Positions 1-7,450 of a stretch of DNA of 8,869 nucleotides are shown piece by piece. Origin of the DNA: LMUY01 sp964245495 (GTDB lineage: Bacteria > Pseudomonadota > Alphaproteobacteria > Acetobacterales > Acetobacteraceae); NCBI GenBank assembly GCA_964245495.1, contig CAXTNC010000135.1, positions 1-8,869 of the forward strand. Reading direction: 5' to 3'. A program made the translations under genes and the position numbers. A model generated the notes under the pieces. The model ran no database searches. It saw only the letters and a program-made list of their open reading frames with translations, and was not told where the DNA came from. Positions within the stretch are counted from its first letter, which is position 1, and each line of letters starts with the position of its first letter.

Positions 1-1041
1 CGCCCGCACCTGCCGCCGGGCCTCGACCCGCGCAGCGCCGCCGTGCTGCGCGAGATCGTCGAGCAGTTCGTGGCGACCGGCGGCCCCGTGGGCAGCCGCA
101 CCCTGGCCCGCCGCCTGCCCATGCCGCTCTCCCCCGCTTCCATCCGCGCCGTGATGGCGGACCTGACGGAGGCCGGGCTGCTGTTCGCCCCCCACACCTC
201 CGCCGGCCGGCTGCCGACCGACCGGGGGCTGCGGCTGTTCGTGGATGGGCTGCTGCAAAGGGGCGAGCTGACGGAGGACGAGCGCGACCAGGTGGGCCGC
301 GCGCTGGAAGCCAACGGCCGCTCCTTGCAGGACACGCTGGCGGATGCGTCCTCCATGCTGTCCGGGCTGTCCGCCGCCGCAGGCCTGGTGCTGGCGCCGA
401 AAAGCGAGGGGGCAGTTCGCCACATCGAGTTCGTCCCGCTCGGGCCGGGGCGGGCGCTGGTGGTGCTGGTGGGGGAGGACGGCCAGGTGGAGAACCGCGT
501 CATCGAGACGCCCGCCGGGCTGCCGCCGTCCTCCTTGACCCACGCGGGCAACTACCTCAATGCCCGCCTGTCCGGCCGCTCCCTGCCGGACCTGCGCGCC
601 ATCGTGGGCGCGGAGATGGCGGCCGACCGCACCCAGCTGGACGCGCTTTCGGCCGCCGTGGTGGCGGCGGGGCTGGCGACCTGGGCCAGCGGCTCCGGCG
701 GCAGCCTGATCGTGCGCGGCCAGGGCCGGCTGCTGGCGGACGTGACGGAGATCGAGCGGCTGAGCGCCATCCAGGTGCTGTTCGACCGGCTGGAAACCCA
801 GGACACCATGCTGCGGCTGCTGGAGCTGGCCGAGCAGTCGGATGGGGTGCGCATCTTCATCGGCGCCGAGAGCGGGCTGTTCGGCGCCGCCGGCGTGTCC
901 ATGGTGGTGGCGCCGGCGCGCAACGAGGCGGACCGCATCGTGGGCGCCATCGGCGTGATCGGGCCGACGCGGATCAACTACGGGCGCATCATCCCCGTGG
1001 TGGACTACACGGCGCGGGTGATCGGCCGCCTGCTGGGCTGA
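1..1041 (+). CDS. hrcA: Heat-inducible transcription repressor HrcA (5' partial)
   Basis: HrcA is the winged-helix repressor that binds CIRCE operators upstream of heat-shock chaperone genes and is itself folded by GroEL. The reading frame is open from base 1 and reads RPHLPPGLDPRSAAVLREIV, which matches the family N-terminus. The GTG at 43 is therefore internal, and the true start lies just upstream of the window. About 346 residues are visible against a usual 340-360, so only a few are missing. The DNA-binding region carries the family signature (SPASIRAVMADL, then PHTSAGRLPTDRG) around visible residues 44-76. The C-terminal part holds the GAF-like and dimerisation segment and ends in VVDYTARVIGRLLG, as is usual. 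grpE follows after 6 nt, so the two are almost certainly one operon. No CIRCE element is visible in the window, so its targets lie elsewhere or upstream. Identification is very secure. Confidence 0.96.
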   Translation, partial: RPHLPPGLDPRSAAVLREIVEQFVATGGPVGSRTLARRLPMPLSPASIRAVMADLTEAGLLFAPHTSAGRLPTDRGLRLFVDGLLQRGELTEDERDQVGRALEANGRSLQDTLADASSMLSGLSAAAGLVLAPKSEGAVRHIEFVPLGPGRALVVLVGEDGQVENRVIETPAGLPPSSLTHAGNYLNARLSGRSLPDLRAIVGAEMAADRTQLDALSAAVVAAGLATWASGSGGSLIVRGQGRLLADVTEIERLSAIQVLFDRLETQDTMLRLLELAEQSDGVRIFIGAESGLFGAAGVSMVVAPARNEADRIVGAIGVIGPTRINYGRIIPVVDYTARVIGRLLG

Positions 1042-1047
1042 CCCGGC

Positions 1048-1677
1048 ATGGCCTTGTTCCATTTCCGCCGCCGCCCTAACTCTGCCGCCATGGACAGCAG
1101 CGACACCCATCCCTCGCAGGTCACGCCCGACGCGGCGGAGCCGATCTTTCCCACCGGCGAGATGCCCGAGCAGCTCATGGCGGCGGCAACCGCGCGCATC
1201 GCGGAGCTGGAAGCCGAGCGGGAGGAGTTCCGTGAGAAGTGGCTGCGCTCGGAGGCCGAGATGGCCAACGTGCGGACCCGGGCCAAGCGCGACGCGGATG
1301 ACGCGCGCCAGTTCGCCGTGCAGAAGTTCGCCCGCGACGTGGTGGAGGCCGCTGACAACCTGCGCCGCGGCCTGGACCAGCTTCCCGGCCAGCAGCCCGG
1401 CGAGCCGGACATCGTGGGCAAGTTGCGCGACGGGTTCGAGGGCGTGGAGCGCTCGTTCTTGTCCCTGCTGGAGCGCAATGGCATCGCCCGGGTGGACCCG
1501 ACCGGCAAGCCGTTCGACGCCAACCTGCACCAGGCGATGGCGGAGCAGCCCTCGGCGGAGCACCCGCCGGGCACGGTGATCCAGTCCTGGACCGCCGGGT
1601 GGACGCTGAACGGGCGGTTGCTGCGCCCGGCGATGGTGGTGGTGGCGAAGGCGGCGGAGCCACAGCTTGGGACGTAG
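1048..1677 (+). CDS. grpE: Nucleotide exchange factor GrpE
   Basis: GrpE releases ADP from DnaK and so drives substrate release in the DnaK-DnaJ-GrpE cycle in the cytoplasm. The 209-aa protein has the family layout. A poorly conserved, charged N-terminus (1-45) is followed by a long coiled-coil helix (about 46-110, with MANVRTRAKRDADDAR) and then the C-terminal beta domain with FDANLHQAM (156-164) and GWTLNGRLLRPAMVVVAK (184-201). These are the core of the GrpE signature. The start at 1048 lies 6 nt after hrcA, but neither it nor the alternative ATG at 1090 (M15, MDSSDTHPSQ) has a clear Shine-Dalgarno sequence; translational coupling from hrcA would explain this. The first 14 residues (MALFHFRRRP...) are unlike usual GrpE, so the later start remains possible. 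Downstream, dnaK does not follow directly: a low-GC insert with opposite-strand ORFs intervenes. Confidence 0.96.
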   Translation: MALFHFRRRPNSAAMDSSDTHPSQVTPDAAEPIFPTGEMPEQLMAAATARIAELEAEREEFREKWLRSEAEMANVRTRAKRDADDARQFAVQKFARDVVEAADNLRRGLDQLPGQQPGEPDIVGKLRDGFEGVERSFLSLLERNGIARVDPTGKPFDANLHQAMAEQPSAEHPPGTVIQSWTAGWTLNGRLLRPAMVVVAKAAEPQLGT

Positions 1678-1698
1678 CTTGAAAAGGCTGGCCTGGGT

Positions 1699-1998
1699 TT
1701 AACCTGAGGACGGCACGAAGCTTATCGGGTCGCCTTCCTGGAAAATCGCCGCCGCATTCGGGTCAATCGCTATGATGCACAGTGCCGCCACCTTGGCCCC
1801 CGCGCTGTCCCTGTAGTCCAGGAATTCGGGACCTGTGAAAGAGGACACGCCTCTTCGGCTCGTGACGGCATCGCCGCAGATGAAGCTGCCTTGAAGGTTT
1901 TCGAGCACAAGAACCAGCCCACGTCCACGCAAGGAAAACGTGTTCTTGATGACAGCGCTCGCACTCAGGCCTTTCAGCTCGACAGCAAGATCATTCAC
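1699..1998 (-). CDS. Small protein resembling EF-Tu domain II-type beta-barrel; possible immunity protein
   Basis: This is a 99-aa protein of unknown function. Residues 20-45 read TFSLRGRGLVLVLENLQGSFICGDAV, split here as TFSLRGRGLVLVLENL and QGSFICGDAV. The spacing of F-S-x-x-GRG, then G-x-I/F-x-x-GD, is that of domain II in translational GTPases (FSIKGRGTVV...G.IKVGDEV in EF-Tu). A later AKVAALCI (68-75) and EGDPISFV (88-95) fit the closing strands. There is no GTPase domain, so this is an isolated barrel. The GTG start is supported by a GGGGTGGAG stretch ending 10 nt upstream. No signal peptide or membrane segment is visible. It lies 70 nt downstream of the HELYR ORF on the same strand, the order typical of toxin then immunity genes. 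Its stop faces the grpE stop across a 21-nt gap. The barrel resemblance is by eye; the immunity role is inference only. Confidence 0.68.
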   Translation of the reverse strand: MNDLAVELKGLSASAVIKNTFSLRGRGLVLVLENLQGSFICGDAVTSRRGVSSFTGPEFLDYRDSAGAKVAALCIIAIDPNAAAIFQEGDPISFVPSSG

Positions 1999-2068
1999 GA
2001 TCTTGGCACTCCACCCCTGTAAGACGCCCCGAGGTGCAGGCCGGAGACGTTGTTACGCGCGCAAACCC

Positions 2069-2491
2069 TTACTTGCTGATCAAAGCGGTTGCTGCCTTGT
2101 CCGCAAACCGATGGGCTGCGGTGGTTTCAACAGTGACCATCGGGCCAGCGATTGCTGTGCCGGCCCGACCGACCAAGCTCGTCTTGAGTCGATATAGCTC
2201 ATGTAGCATAGCCTTGACGGTTTCCAGGCCGGAACTGAAGGCTGCCGGACCCATGACGAAGCCATTCTCGGCGAACAGGGTCATGCCCGATATGGTTTGA
2301 GGAAGGCTGGGTTCATAGACGACGGCTATCCCGCTAACGACGACCTCAACAGGGTAGCCGTTGGCGTGCGCCACGACCACCAGGTTGAATGGCTTGCAGG
2401 TCAGCATGTTGGCGGCCTCTGCCGCGATGTCAGCTTCCGGCGCCGTCAACCCAAAGCCATGCAATGCCTCAGCATCCAGCAATCGGATCAT
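2069..2491 (-). CDS. Hypothetical protein with HELYR motif; possible orphan toxin-like domain
   Basis: I do not recognise this 140-aa protein with certainty. It has a hydrophobic beta-rich first half (NLVVVAHANGYPVEVVVSG, about 36-54), then GMTLFAENGFVMGPAAF (69-85), the motif LHELYRLKTS (96-105), and a helical end with VETTAAHRFADKAATAL (121-137). The pattern H-E-x-x-R, followed by T-E-T-x-A-A-x-x-F-A, recalls C-terminal modules of polymorphic toxins, but I cannot name a family. I chose the ATG at 2491 because GAAGG sits 7 nt upstream and the protein-like sequence begins there. An ATG at 2539 (156 aa, AGG 9 nt upstream) and a TTG at 2590 (173 aa) are alternatives. The frame is open back to a stop at 2633-2635, so the gene could be a detached C-terminus of a larger protein. 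No signal peptide is seen. The 99-aa barrel-like gene follows on the same strand. Confidence 0.62.
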   Translation of the reverse strand: MIRLLDAEALHGFGLTAPEADIAAEAANMLTCKPFNLVVVAHANGYPVEVVVSGIAVVYEPSLPQTISGMTLFAENGFVMGPAAFSSGLETVKAMLHELYRLKTSLVGRAGTAIAGPMVTVETTAAHRFADKAATALISK

Positions 2492-2612
2492 TGCAAGGCC
2501 TTCGTGGGGCGGCGCCTTCCCGTCTTCACGGCTGCTCATCGAAGCCAACCTGCGCGCCGCGCCGTCTCCCGAGCAAGGCGAGTTTGGCAACGTGGAAAAA
2601 CCGCCTGCCCCA

Positions 2613-2642
2613 CTTGCCCAGCCCCTCCCGGCTCAATACATC
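2613..2642 (+). promoter_or_regulatory. Weak candidate promoter for dnaK
   Basis: dnaK needs its own promoter because opposite-strand genes separate it from grpE. In the leader, CTTGCCC (TTGCCC at 2614-2619) is followed 17 nt later by TACATC (2637-2642). The CTTG core is shared by alphaproteobacterial RpoH (sigma-32) -35 boxes, and dnaK is a classical RpoH target, but the -10 is a poor match to either the RpoH or the housekeeping consensus. Treat this as a candidate only. No CIRCE-type inverted repeat is present here. Confidence 0.22.
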
Positions 2643-2702
2643 CCCGCCTGTCACAATCCCGGGGGTCCCGCGCAGTGCTTCGGGCTGCATGGGACCGCTA
2701 AC

Positions 2703-2708
2703 AAGGAG
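2703..2708 (+). promoter_or_regulatory. dnaK ribosome binding site
   Basis: AAGGAG lies 6 nt before the dnaK ATG. It is a near-perfect Shine-Dalgarno sequence and the strongest in the window. It fixes the dnaK start and fits the high expression expected of this chaperone. Confidence 0.88.
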
Positions 2709-2714
2709 TTCTGA

Positions 2715-4619
<1,905 letters not shown>

Positions 4620-4625
4620 GGACCA

Positions 4626-4652
4626 TGGCCAGGAGCGTCAAGCTCCTGGCCA
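4626..4652 (+). repeat. Perfect 11-bp inverted repeat (hairpin) in the dnaK-dnaJ spacer
   Basis: TGGCCAGGAGC (4626-4636) pairs without mismatch with GCTCCTGGCCA (4642-4652) around a 5-nt loop, GTCAA. It starts 7 nt after the dnaK stop. No run of T follows directly; the nearest is GTTTT near 4667-4671. It is therefore not a standard intrinsic terminator. A second, smaller stem, GGGCG (4681-4685) with CGCCC (4689-4693), lies downstream. The likely role (inference) is partial attenuation, or protection of the dnaK mRNA 3' end, so that more DnaK than DnaJ is made. Confidence 0.72.
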
Positions 4653-4741
4653 AACTCATGCATGGCGTTTTAAGCTAGCAGGGCGCTCCGCCCCGGCAGG
4701 CGTGGCGGTGCAGCGTCTGCCTTGCGATTGAAAGAACGCAG

Positions 4742-5881
4742 TTGGCCAAGCAGGATTTTTACGCGCTTCTGGAAGTGCAGCGTGAGGCCTCCGCCGATGA
4801 CCTGAAGAAGGCTTATCGCAAGCTTGCGATGAAATGGCACCCGGACCGCAATCCGGGCGACAAGGCCGCGGAAGCGAAGTTCAAGGAAGTCAGCGAGGCC
4901 TACGAAGTCCTCAAGGACGACCAGAAGCGGGCGGCTTACGACCGTTACGGTCACGCCGCGTTTGAGAACGGCGGTGGCGGCGGGTCAGCCGGGTTCAATT
5001 TCCAGGAAGGCGGCCTCGGCGACATCTTCGACCAGATGTTCGGCGAGTTCATGGGCGGCCGGCGCGGACCCGGCGGCACGCGCACCCGCGCCGGGTCCGA
5101 CCTGCGCGCCCAAGTCGAGATCGACCTGGCAGACGCGTTCGCCGGCACCAAGGTCGATCTGCGCGTGCCCACCCGGGTCAGCTGCGACGCTTGCGCCGGC
5201 ACCGGCTCGGCCAGCAAGCAGGCCGAACGGGAAAATTGCACCACCTGCGGCGGCTCCGGCAAGGTGCGGGCGCAGCAGGGCTTCTTCCTGGTGGAGCGGT
5301 CCTGCCCCACCTGCGGCGGCGCAGGCCGGGTGGTGCGCAACCCGTGCCGGGTGTGCAGCGGGGCAGGCACGGTGCCGCGGGAGCGCACGCTGTCCGTCTC
5401 CATCCCGGCCGGCGTGGAGGACGGCGTGCGCATCCGCCTGGCCGGCGAAGGCGAGGCAGGTGCGGCCAGCGCCCCGGCGGGCGACCTTTACGTGCACGTC
5501 GCCATCCGCCCGCACGACATCTTCCAGCGCGATGGGGCGAACATCTATTGCCGGGTGCCGTTGCGGCTGACGCAGGCGGCGCTGGGCGGGGACGTGGAGG
5601 TGCCGGTGATCGACGGCTCCCGCGCCAAGGTGAAGGTCACGCCGGGCACGCAGACCGGCGATCAGTTCCGCCTGCGCGGCAAGGGCTTCTCCGTGCTGCG
5701 CAGCGCCGCACGCGGCGACATGTATGTGCAGGTCGCGGTGGAAACGCCGCAGCAGCTCACCAAGCGCCAGCGCGAGCTGCTGGAGGAGTTCGAGGCCGAG
5801 GCGGAGCGCCACAAGAACGGCAGCCCGGAGCACGAAGGATTCTTCGCCAAGGTCGCCGCCTTCTTTGACGGCCGCACCTGA
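4742..5881 (+). CDS. dnaJ: Chaperone protein DnaJ (type I Hsp40)
   Basis: DnaJ delivers unfolded substrates to DnaK and stimulates its ATPase. The 379-aa protein has the full type I layout. The J-domain (4-70) contains the HPD motif at 33-35, and a Gly/Phe-rich linker (about 77-118) follows. The zinc-binding region (148-209) has four complete CxxCxGxG repeats: CDACAGTG, CTTCGGSG, CPTCGGAG and CRVCSGAG. The two C-terminal substrate-binding and dimerisation domains follow. The start is TTG, chosen because it gives the canonical MAK(Q)D N-terminus; no ATG or GTG occurs in frame shortly upstream, and only a loose GAAAG lies 8 nt before it. The weak start may keep DnaJ below DnaK in amount. The stop TGA (5879-5881) overlaps the inferred CTG start of dapB. 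Identification is certain. Confidence 0.98.
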   Translation: MAKQDFYALLEVQREASADDLKKAYRKLAMKWHPDRNPGDKAAEAKFKEVSEAYEVLKDDQKRAAYDRYGHAAFENGGGGGSAGFNFQEGGLGDIFDQMFGEFMGGRRGPGGTRTRAGSDLRAQVEIDLADAFAGTKVDLRVPTRVSCDACAGTGSASKQAERENCTTCGGSGKVRAQQGFFLVERSCPTCGGAGRVVRNPCRVCSGAGTVPRERTLSVSIPAGVEDGVRIRLAGEGEAGAASAPAGDLYVHVAIRPHDIFQRDGANIYCRVPLRLTQAALGGDVEVPVIDGSRAKVKVTPGTQTGDQFRLRGKGFSVLRSAARGDMYVQVAVETPQQLTKRQRELLEEFEAEAERHKNGSPEHEGFFAKVAAFFDGRT

Positions 5882-6627
5882 CGCCGCGGGTCGCCATCGC
5901 TGGCTGCACAGGCCGCATGGGGCGGCTGCTCGCGGAGGAGGTGGAGCGGGCCGGATTCGGCTTCGCCGGCGGCTCCTCCCGCTCGGGCCAGCCGGTCGAG
6001 GCTGTGACGGCGGGGGCAGACGTGGTGATCGACTTCACCCATGCCAGCGCCGTGCAGCGTCACGCCGCGCTGCTTGCGCAGGCCGGCGTCGCCTGGGTGC
6101 TCGGCACGTCCGGGCTGAGCGCGGCGGACGAAATGGCGGTCCGCTCGGCCGCGGCTGCGGTTCCCGTGGTGTACGCGCCGAATTTCGCGCCCGGCGTCAC
6201 CCTCGTGCTGGCGATGGCGGAGCGCATGGCCGCCGCCCTGCCGGCTGAGCGGTATGATGCCGAGATCGTCGAGATGCACCATCGCCAGAAGGTGGATGCG
6301 CCTTCCGGCACGGCCATCGGCCTGGGCCGGGCGGTGGCACGGGGCCGCGGCGTGGCGCTGGAGGATGTGGCCCAGGGCGGCCGTGACGGCCGCACCGCCC
6401 CCCGCCCGCCCGGCGCGATCGGCTTCGCGTCCCTGCGCGGCGGCCAGGTGGTGGGGGAGCACACCCTGCTGTTCGCGGCGGGGGACGAACACGTCGCGCT
6501 GACCCACCGCGCATTCGACCGCCGGGTTTTCGCGGCGGGCGCGGTGCAGGCGGCGAGGTGGGCCGTGGGGCGGGACGCTGGGCTTTACGACATGGCCGAC
6601 GTGCTGGGGATGCGCGGGGCGCCGTAA
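5878..6627 (+). CDS. dapB: 4-hydroxy-tetrahydrodipicolinate reductase DapB, CTG start
   Basis: DapB reduces hydroxytetrahydrodipicolinate to tetrahydrodipicolinate with NAD(P)H in the lysine and diaminopimelate pathway. The nucleotide-binding loop reads RVAIAGCTGRMGRL. The catalytic and substrate motif EMHHRQKVDAPSGTA holds the His-His, the Lys and the DAPSGT loop. GEHTLLFAAGDEHVALTHRAF and a C-terminal GLYDMADVLGM are also typical. The first ATG, at 5917, is the Met inside GRMG and would delete beta-strand 1 and the glycine loop. Upstream in frame there is a stop at 5866-5868, and between it and 5917 the only near-cognate start giving an intact fold is CTG at 5878, reading (M)TPRVAIAG. That CTG overlaps the dnaJ stop as CTGA, like the common ATGA coupling. 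This gives 249 aa, a normal length. Function is secure; the start is inferred. Confidence 0.95.
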   Translation: MTPRVAIAGCTGRMGRLLAEEVERAGFGFAGGSSRSGQPVEAVTAGADVVIDFTHASAVQRHAALLAQAGVAWVLGTSGLSAADEMAVRSAAAAVPVVYAPNFAPGVTLVLAMAERMAAALPAERYDAEIVEMHHRQKVDAPSGTAIGLGRAVARGRGVALEDVAQGGRDGRTAPRPPGAIGFASLRGGQVVGEHTLLFAAGDEHVALTHRAFDRRVFAAGAVQAARWAVGRDAGLYDMADVLGMRGAP

Positions 6628-6645
6628 AGCGAGGCTCGTTTCCTT

Positions 6646-6667
6646 GGCAGCCGATCTCGGGCCTGCC
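6646..6667. terminator. Possible bidirectional hairpin between dapB and the phosphatase
   Basis: GGCAG (6646-6650) can pair with CTGCC (6663-6667), with an inner CCG/CGG stem (6651-6653 with 6658-6660) closing a 4-nt loop and a 2-nt bulge on one side. It sits in the 49-nt gap between two convergent stops, where a shared terminator is expected. Neither strand has a T-tract after it, so the call is weak. Confidence 0.28.
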
Positions 6668-6676
6668 GCCCGCACT

Positions 6677-7408
6677 TTACGCGCTGAGGAAGCGCACTGT
6701 GTCGCCTTCGAGCACGGCGCAAGTGAGCGCGCCGCCCGCGACAGCCCCCGTGTCGATGCCGATGCGGTTGCGCCGCACCTCCGGCCGCCGCGCCGGGGTG
6801 TGGCCGTGCACGGCCACGGTGCCGGGCGACTCGGGCAGCAGCGGGCCGCCCCAGTCGAGGAAGCCCTCGCGTATCCAAAGCATGTCGGCCTCCATTTGCA
6901 AGCCCATGGCCAATCCCGGCCGCAACCCGGCGTGCACGAACACGTAGCCGTCCAGCTCGTGGAACAGCGGCAAGGCGCGCAGGAACGGCAGCTCCGGCGC
7001 CATCGCCGCCGCCCATGCGGCAGCCGGCTGGGTCGGGCTGACCCCCCAGCTTCGCAGCGTCGCGTCCCCGCCGTTGCGCAGCCAATCGTCCCGATGGTCG
7101 CCGCCGTGGGCCAGGGCGTCCAGCAGCATCTGCTCATGGTTGCCGCGCAGGCACACGGTCGGCATGCCGCCTGCCGGCCCGGCACGGAGACGGCGCACGG
7201 CGGCGGCGGAAGCGCGGCCACGGTCGATGTAGTCGCCCAGGTGCACCAGCAGCGGGCGCTCGGCTGGGAACCGGGCGAGGTCGTCCGCCGCCTGCCTGTG
7301 CAGGTCAGCCAGCCGGTCGTCGCAACCGTGGACATCGCCGATGGCATACACCCGCGCACCGGGCAGCAGCCAGCCGGGAGCTTTCTGAGTTAACGGCCGA
7401 TCAACCAT
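6677..7408 (-). CDS. PPP-family metallophosphoesterase (serine/threonine phosphatase or ApaH-like)
   Basis: This 243-aa protein has every hallmark of the calcineurin-like PPP fold, which uses a two-metal centre to hydrolyse phosphoesters. The motifs, in order, are GDVHG (24-28), GDYIDRG (58-64), GNHE (89-92), HAG (159-161) and HGHT (201-204), all with metal ligands and catalytic residues intact. Its length fits the bacterial protein phosphatase/diadenosine tetraphosphatase group. The sequence does not tell whether the substrate is a phosphoprotein or a dinucleotide polyphosphate. The ATG start at 7408 gives the motif spacing expected at the N-terminus; there is no clear Shine-Dalgarno sequence before it. 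The frame stays open upstream to 8632, but that stretch is the antisense of the neighbouring gene. It is convergent with dapB (49-nt gap) and divergent from the EAL-like gene (42-nt gap, room for little more than overlapping promoters). No signal peptide is seen, so it is likely cytoplasmic. Confidence 0.93.
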   Translation of the reverse strand: MVDRPLTQKAPGWLLPGARVYAIGDVHGCDDRLADLHRQAADDLARFPAERPLLVHLGDYIDRGRASAAAVRRLRAGPAGGMPTVCLRGNHEQMLLDALAHGGDHRDDWLRNGGDATLRSWGVSPTQPAAAWAAAMAPELPFLRALPLFHELDGYVFVHAGLRPGLAMGLQMEADMLWIREGFLDWGGPLLPESPGTVAVHGHTPARRPEVRRNRIGIDTGAVAGGALTCAVLEGDTVRFLSA

Positions 7409-7450
7409 CGCGGCGCATCGTAGGGTTATCGGCACGGGGAAGCGATAGGC

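Larger units (their letters stand above)
1678..2600. other. Low-GC accessory insert between grpE and dnaK
   Basis: By hand count, 1921-1980 and 2161-2220 are each about 55% GC, against about 72% for 1321-1380 in grpE. The segment carries two ORFs on the strand opposite the chaperone genes, and codon use there is much less G/C-biased at third positions. I found no transposase, integrase, terminal inverted repeats or obvious target-site duplication, so the mechanism of entry is not visible. The boundaries are approximate: the left edge lies near the grpE stop, the right edge somewhere before the dnaK leader. The composition break plus strand reversal inside an otherwise conserved operon supports horizontal acquisition (inference). 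Confidence 0.6.

Noticed and set aside
2000..2020. GGCACTCC as a possible half of a CIRCE operator (core GCACTC)
   Set aside because: No matching inverted half GAGTGC lies 9 nt away, and the site falls in the ribosome site region of the minus-strand gene.
1940..2714. Several plus-strand frames of 85-134 codons in the low-GC insert
   Set aside because: They overlap the two minus-strand ORFs, have unstructured Arg/Cys/Pro-rich sequence and lack ribosome sites. The minus-strand ORFs have ribosome sites and protein-like sequence.
1678..2714. Insertion sequence or integrative element signatures around the insert
   Set aside because: No transposase or integrase fragment, no terminal inverted repeats and no clear direct repeats were found by eye, so it is listed only as an accessory insert.
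6628..6640. CGAGGCTCG palindrome after the dapB stop, as a terminator stem
   Set aside because: The arms would leave a one-base loop, which cannot fold, and no stable stem with a T-tract results.
5662..7359. A 565-codon minus-strand frame across dnaJ, dapB and the phosphatase
   Set aside because: It covers three well-identified genes in the wrong frame or strand; its composition is that of a high-GC shadow.
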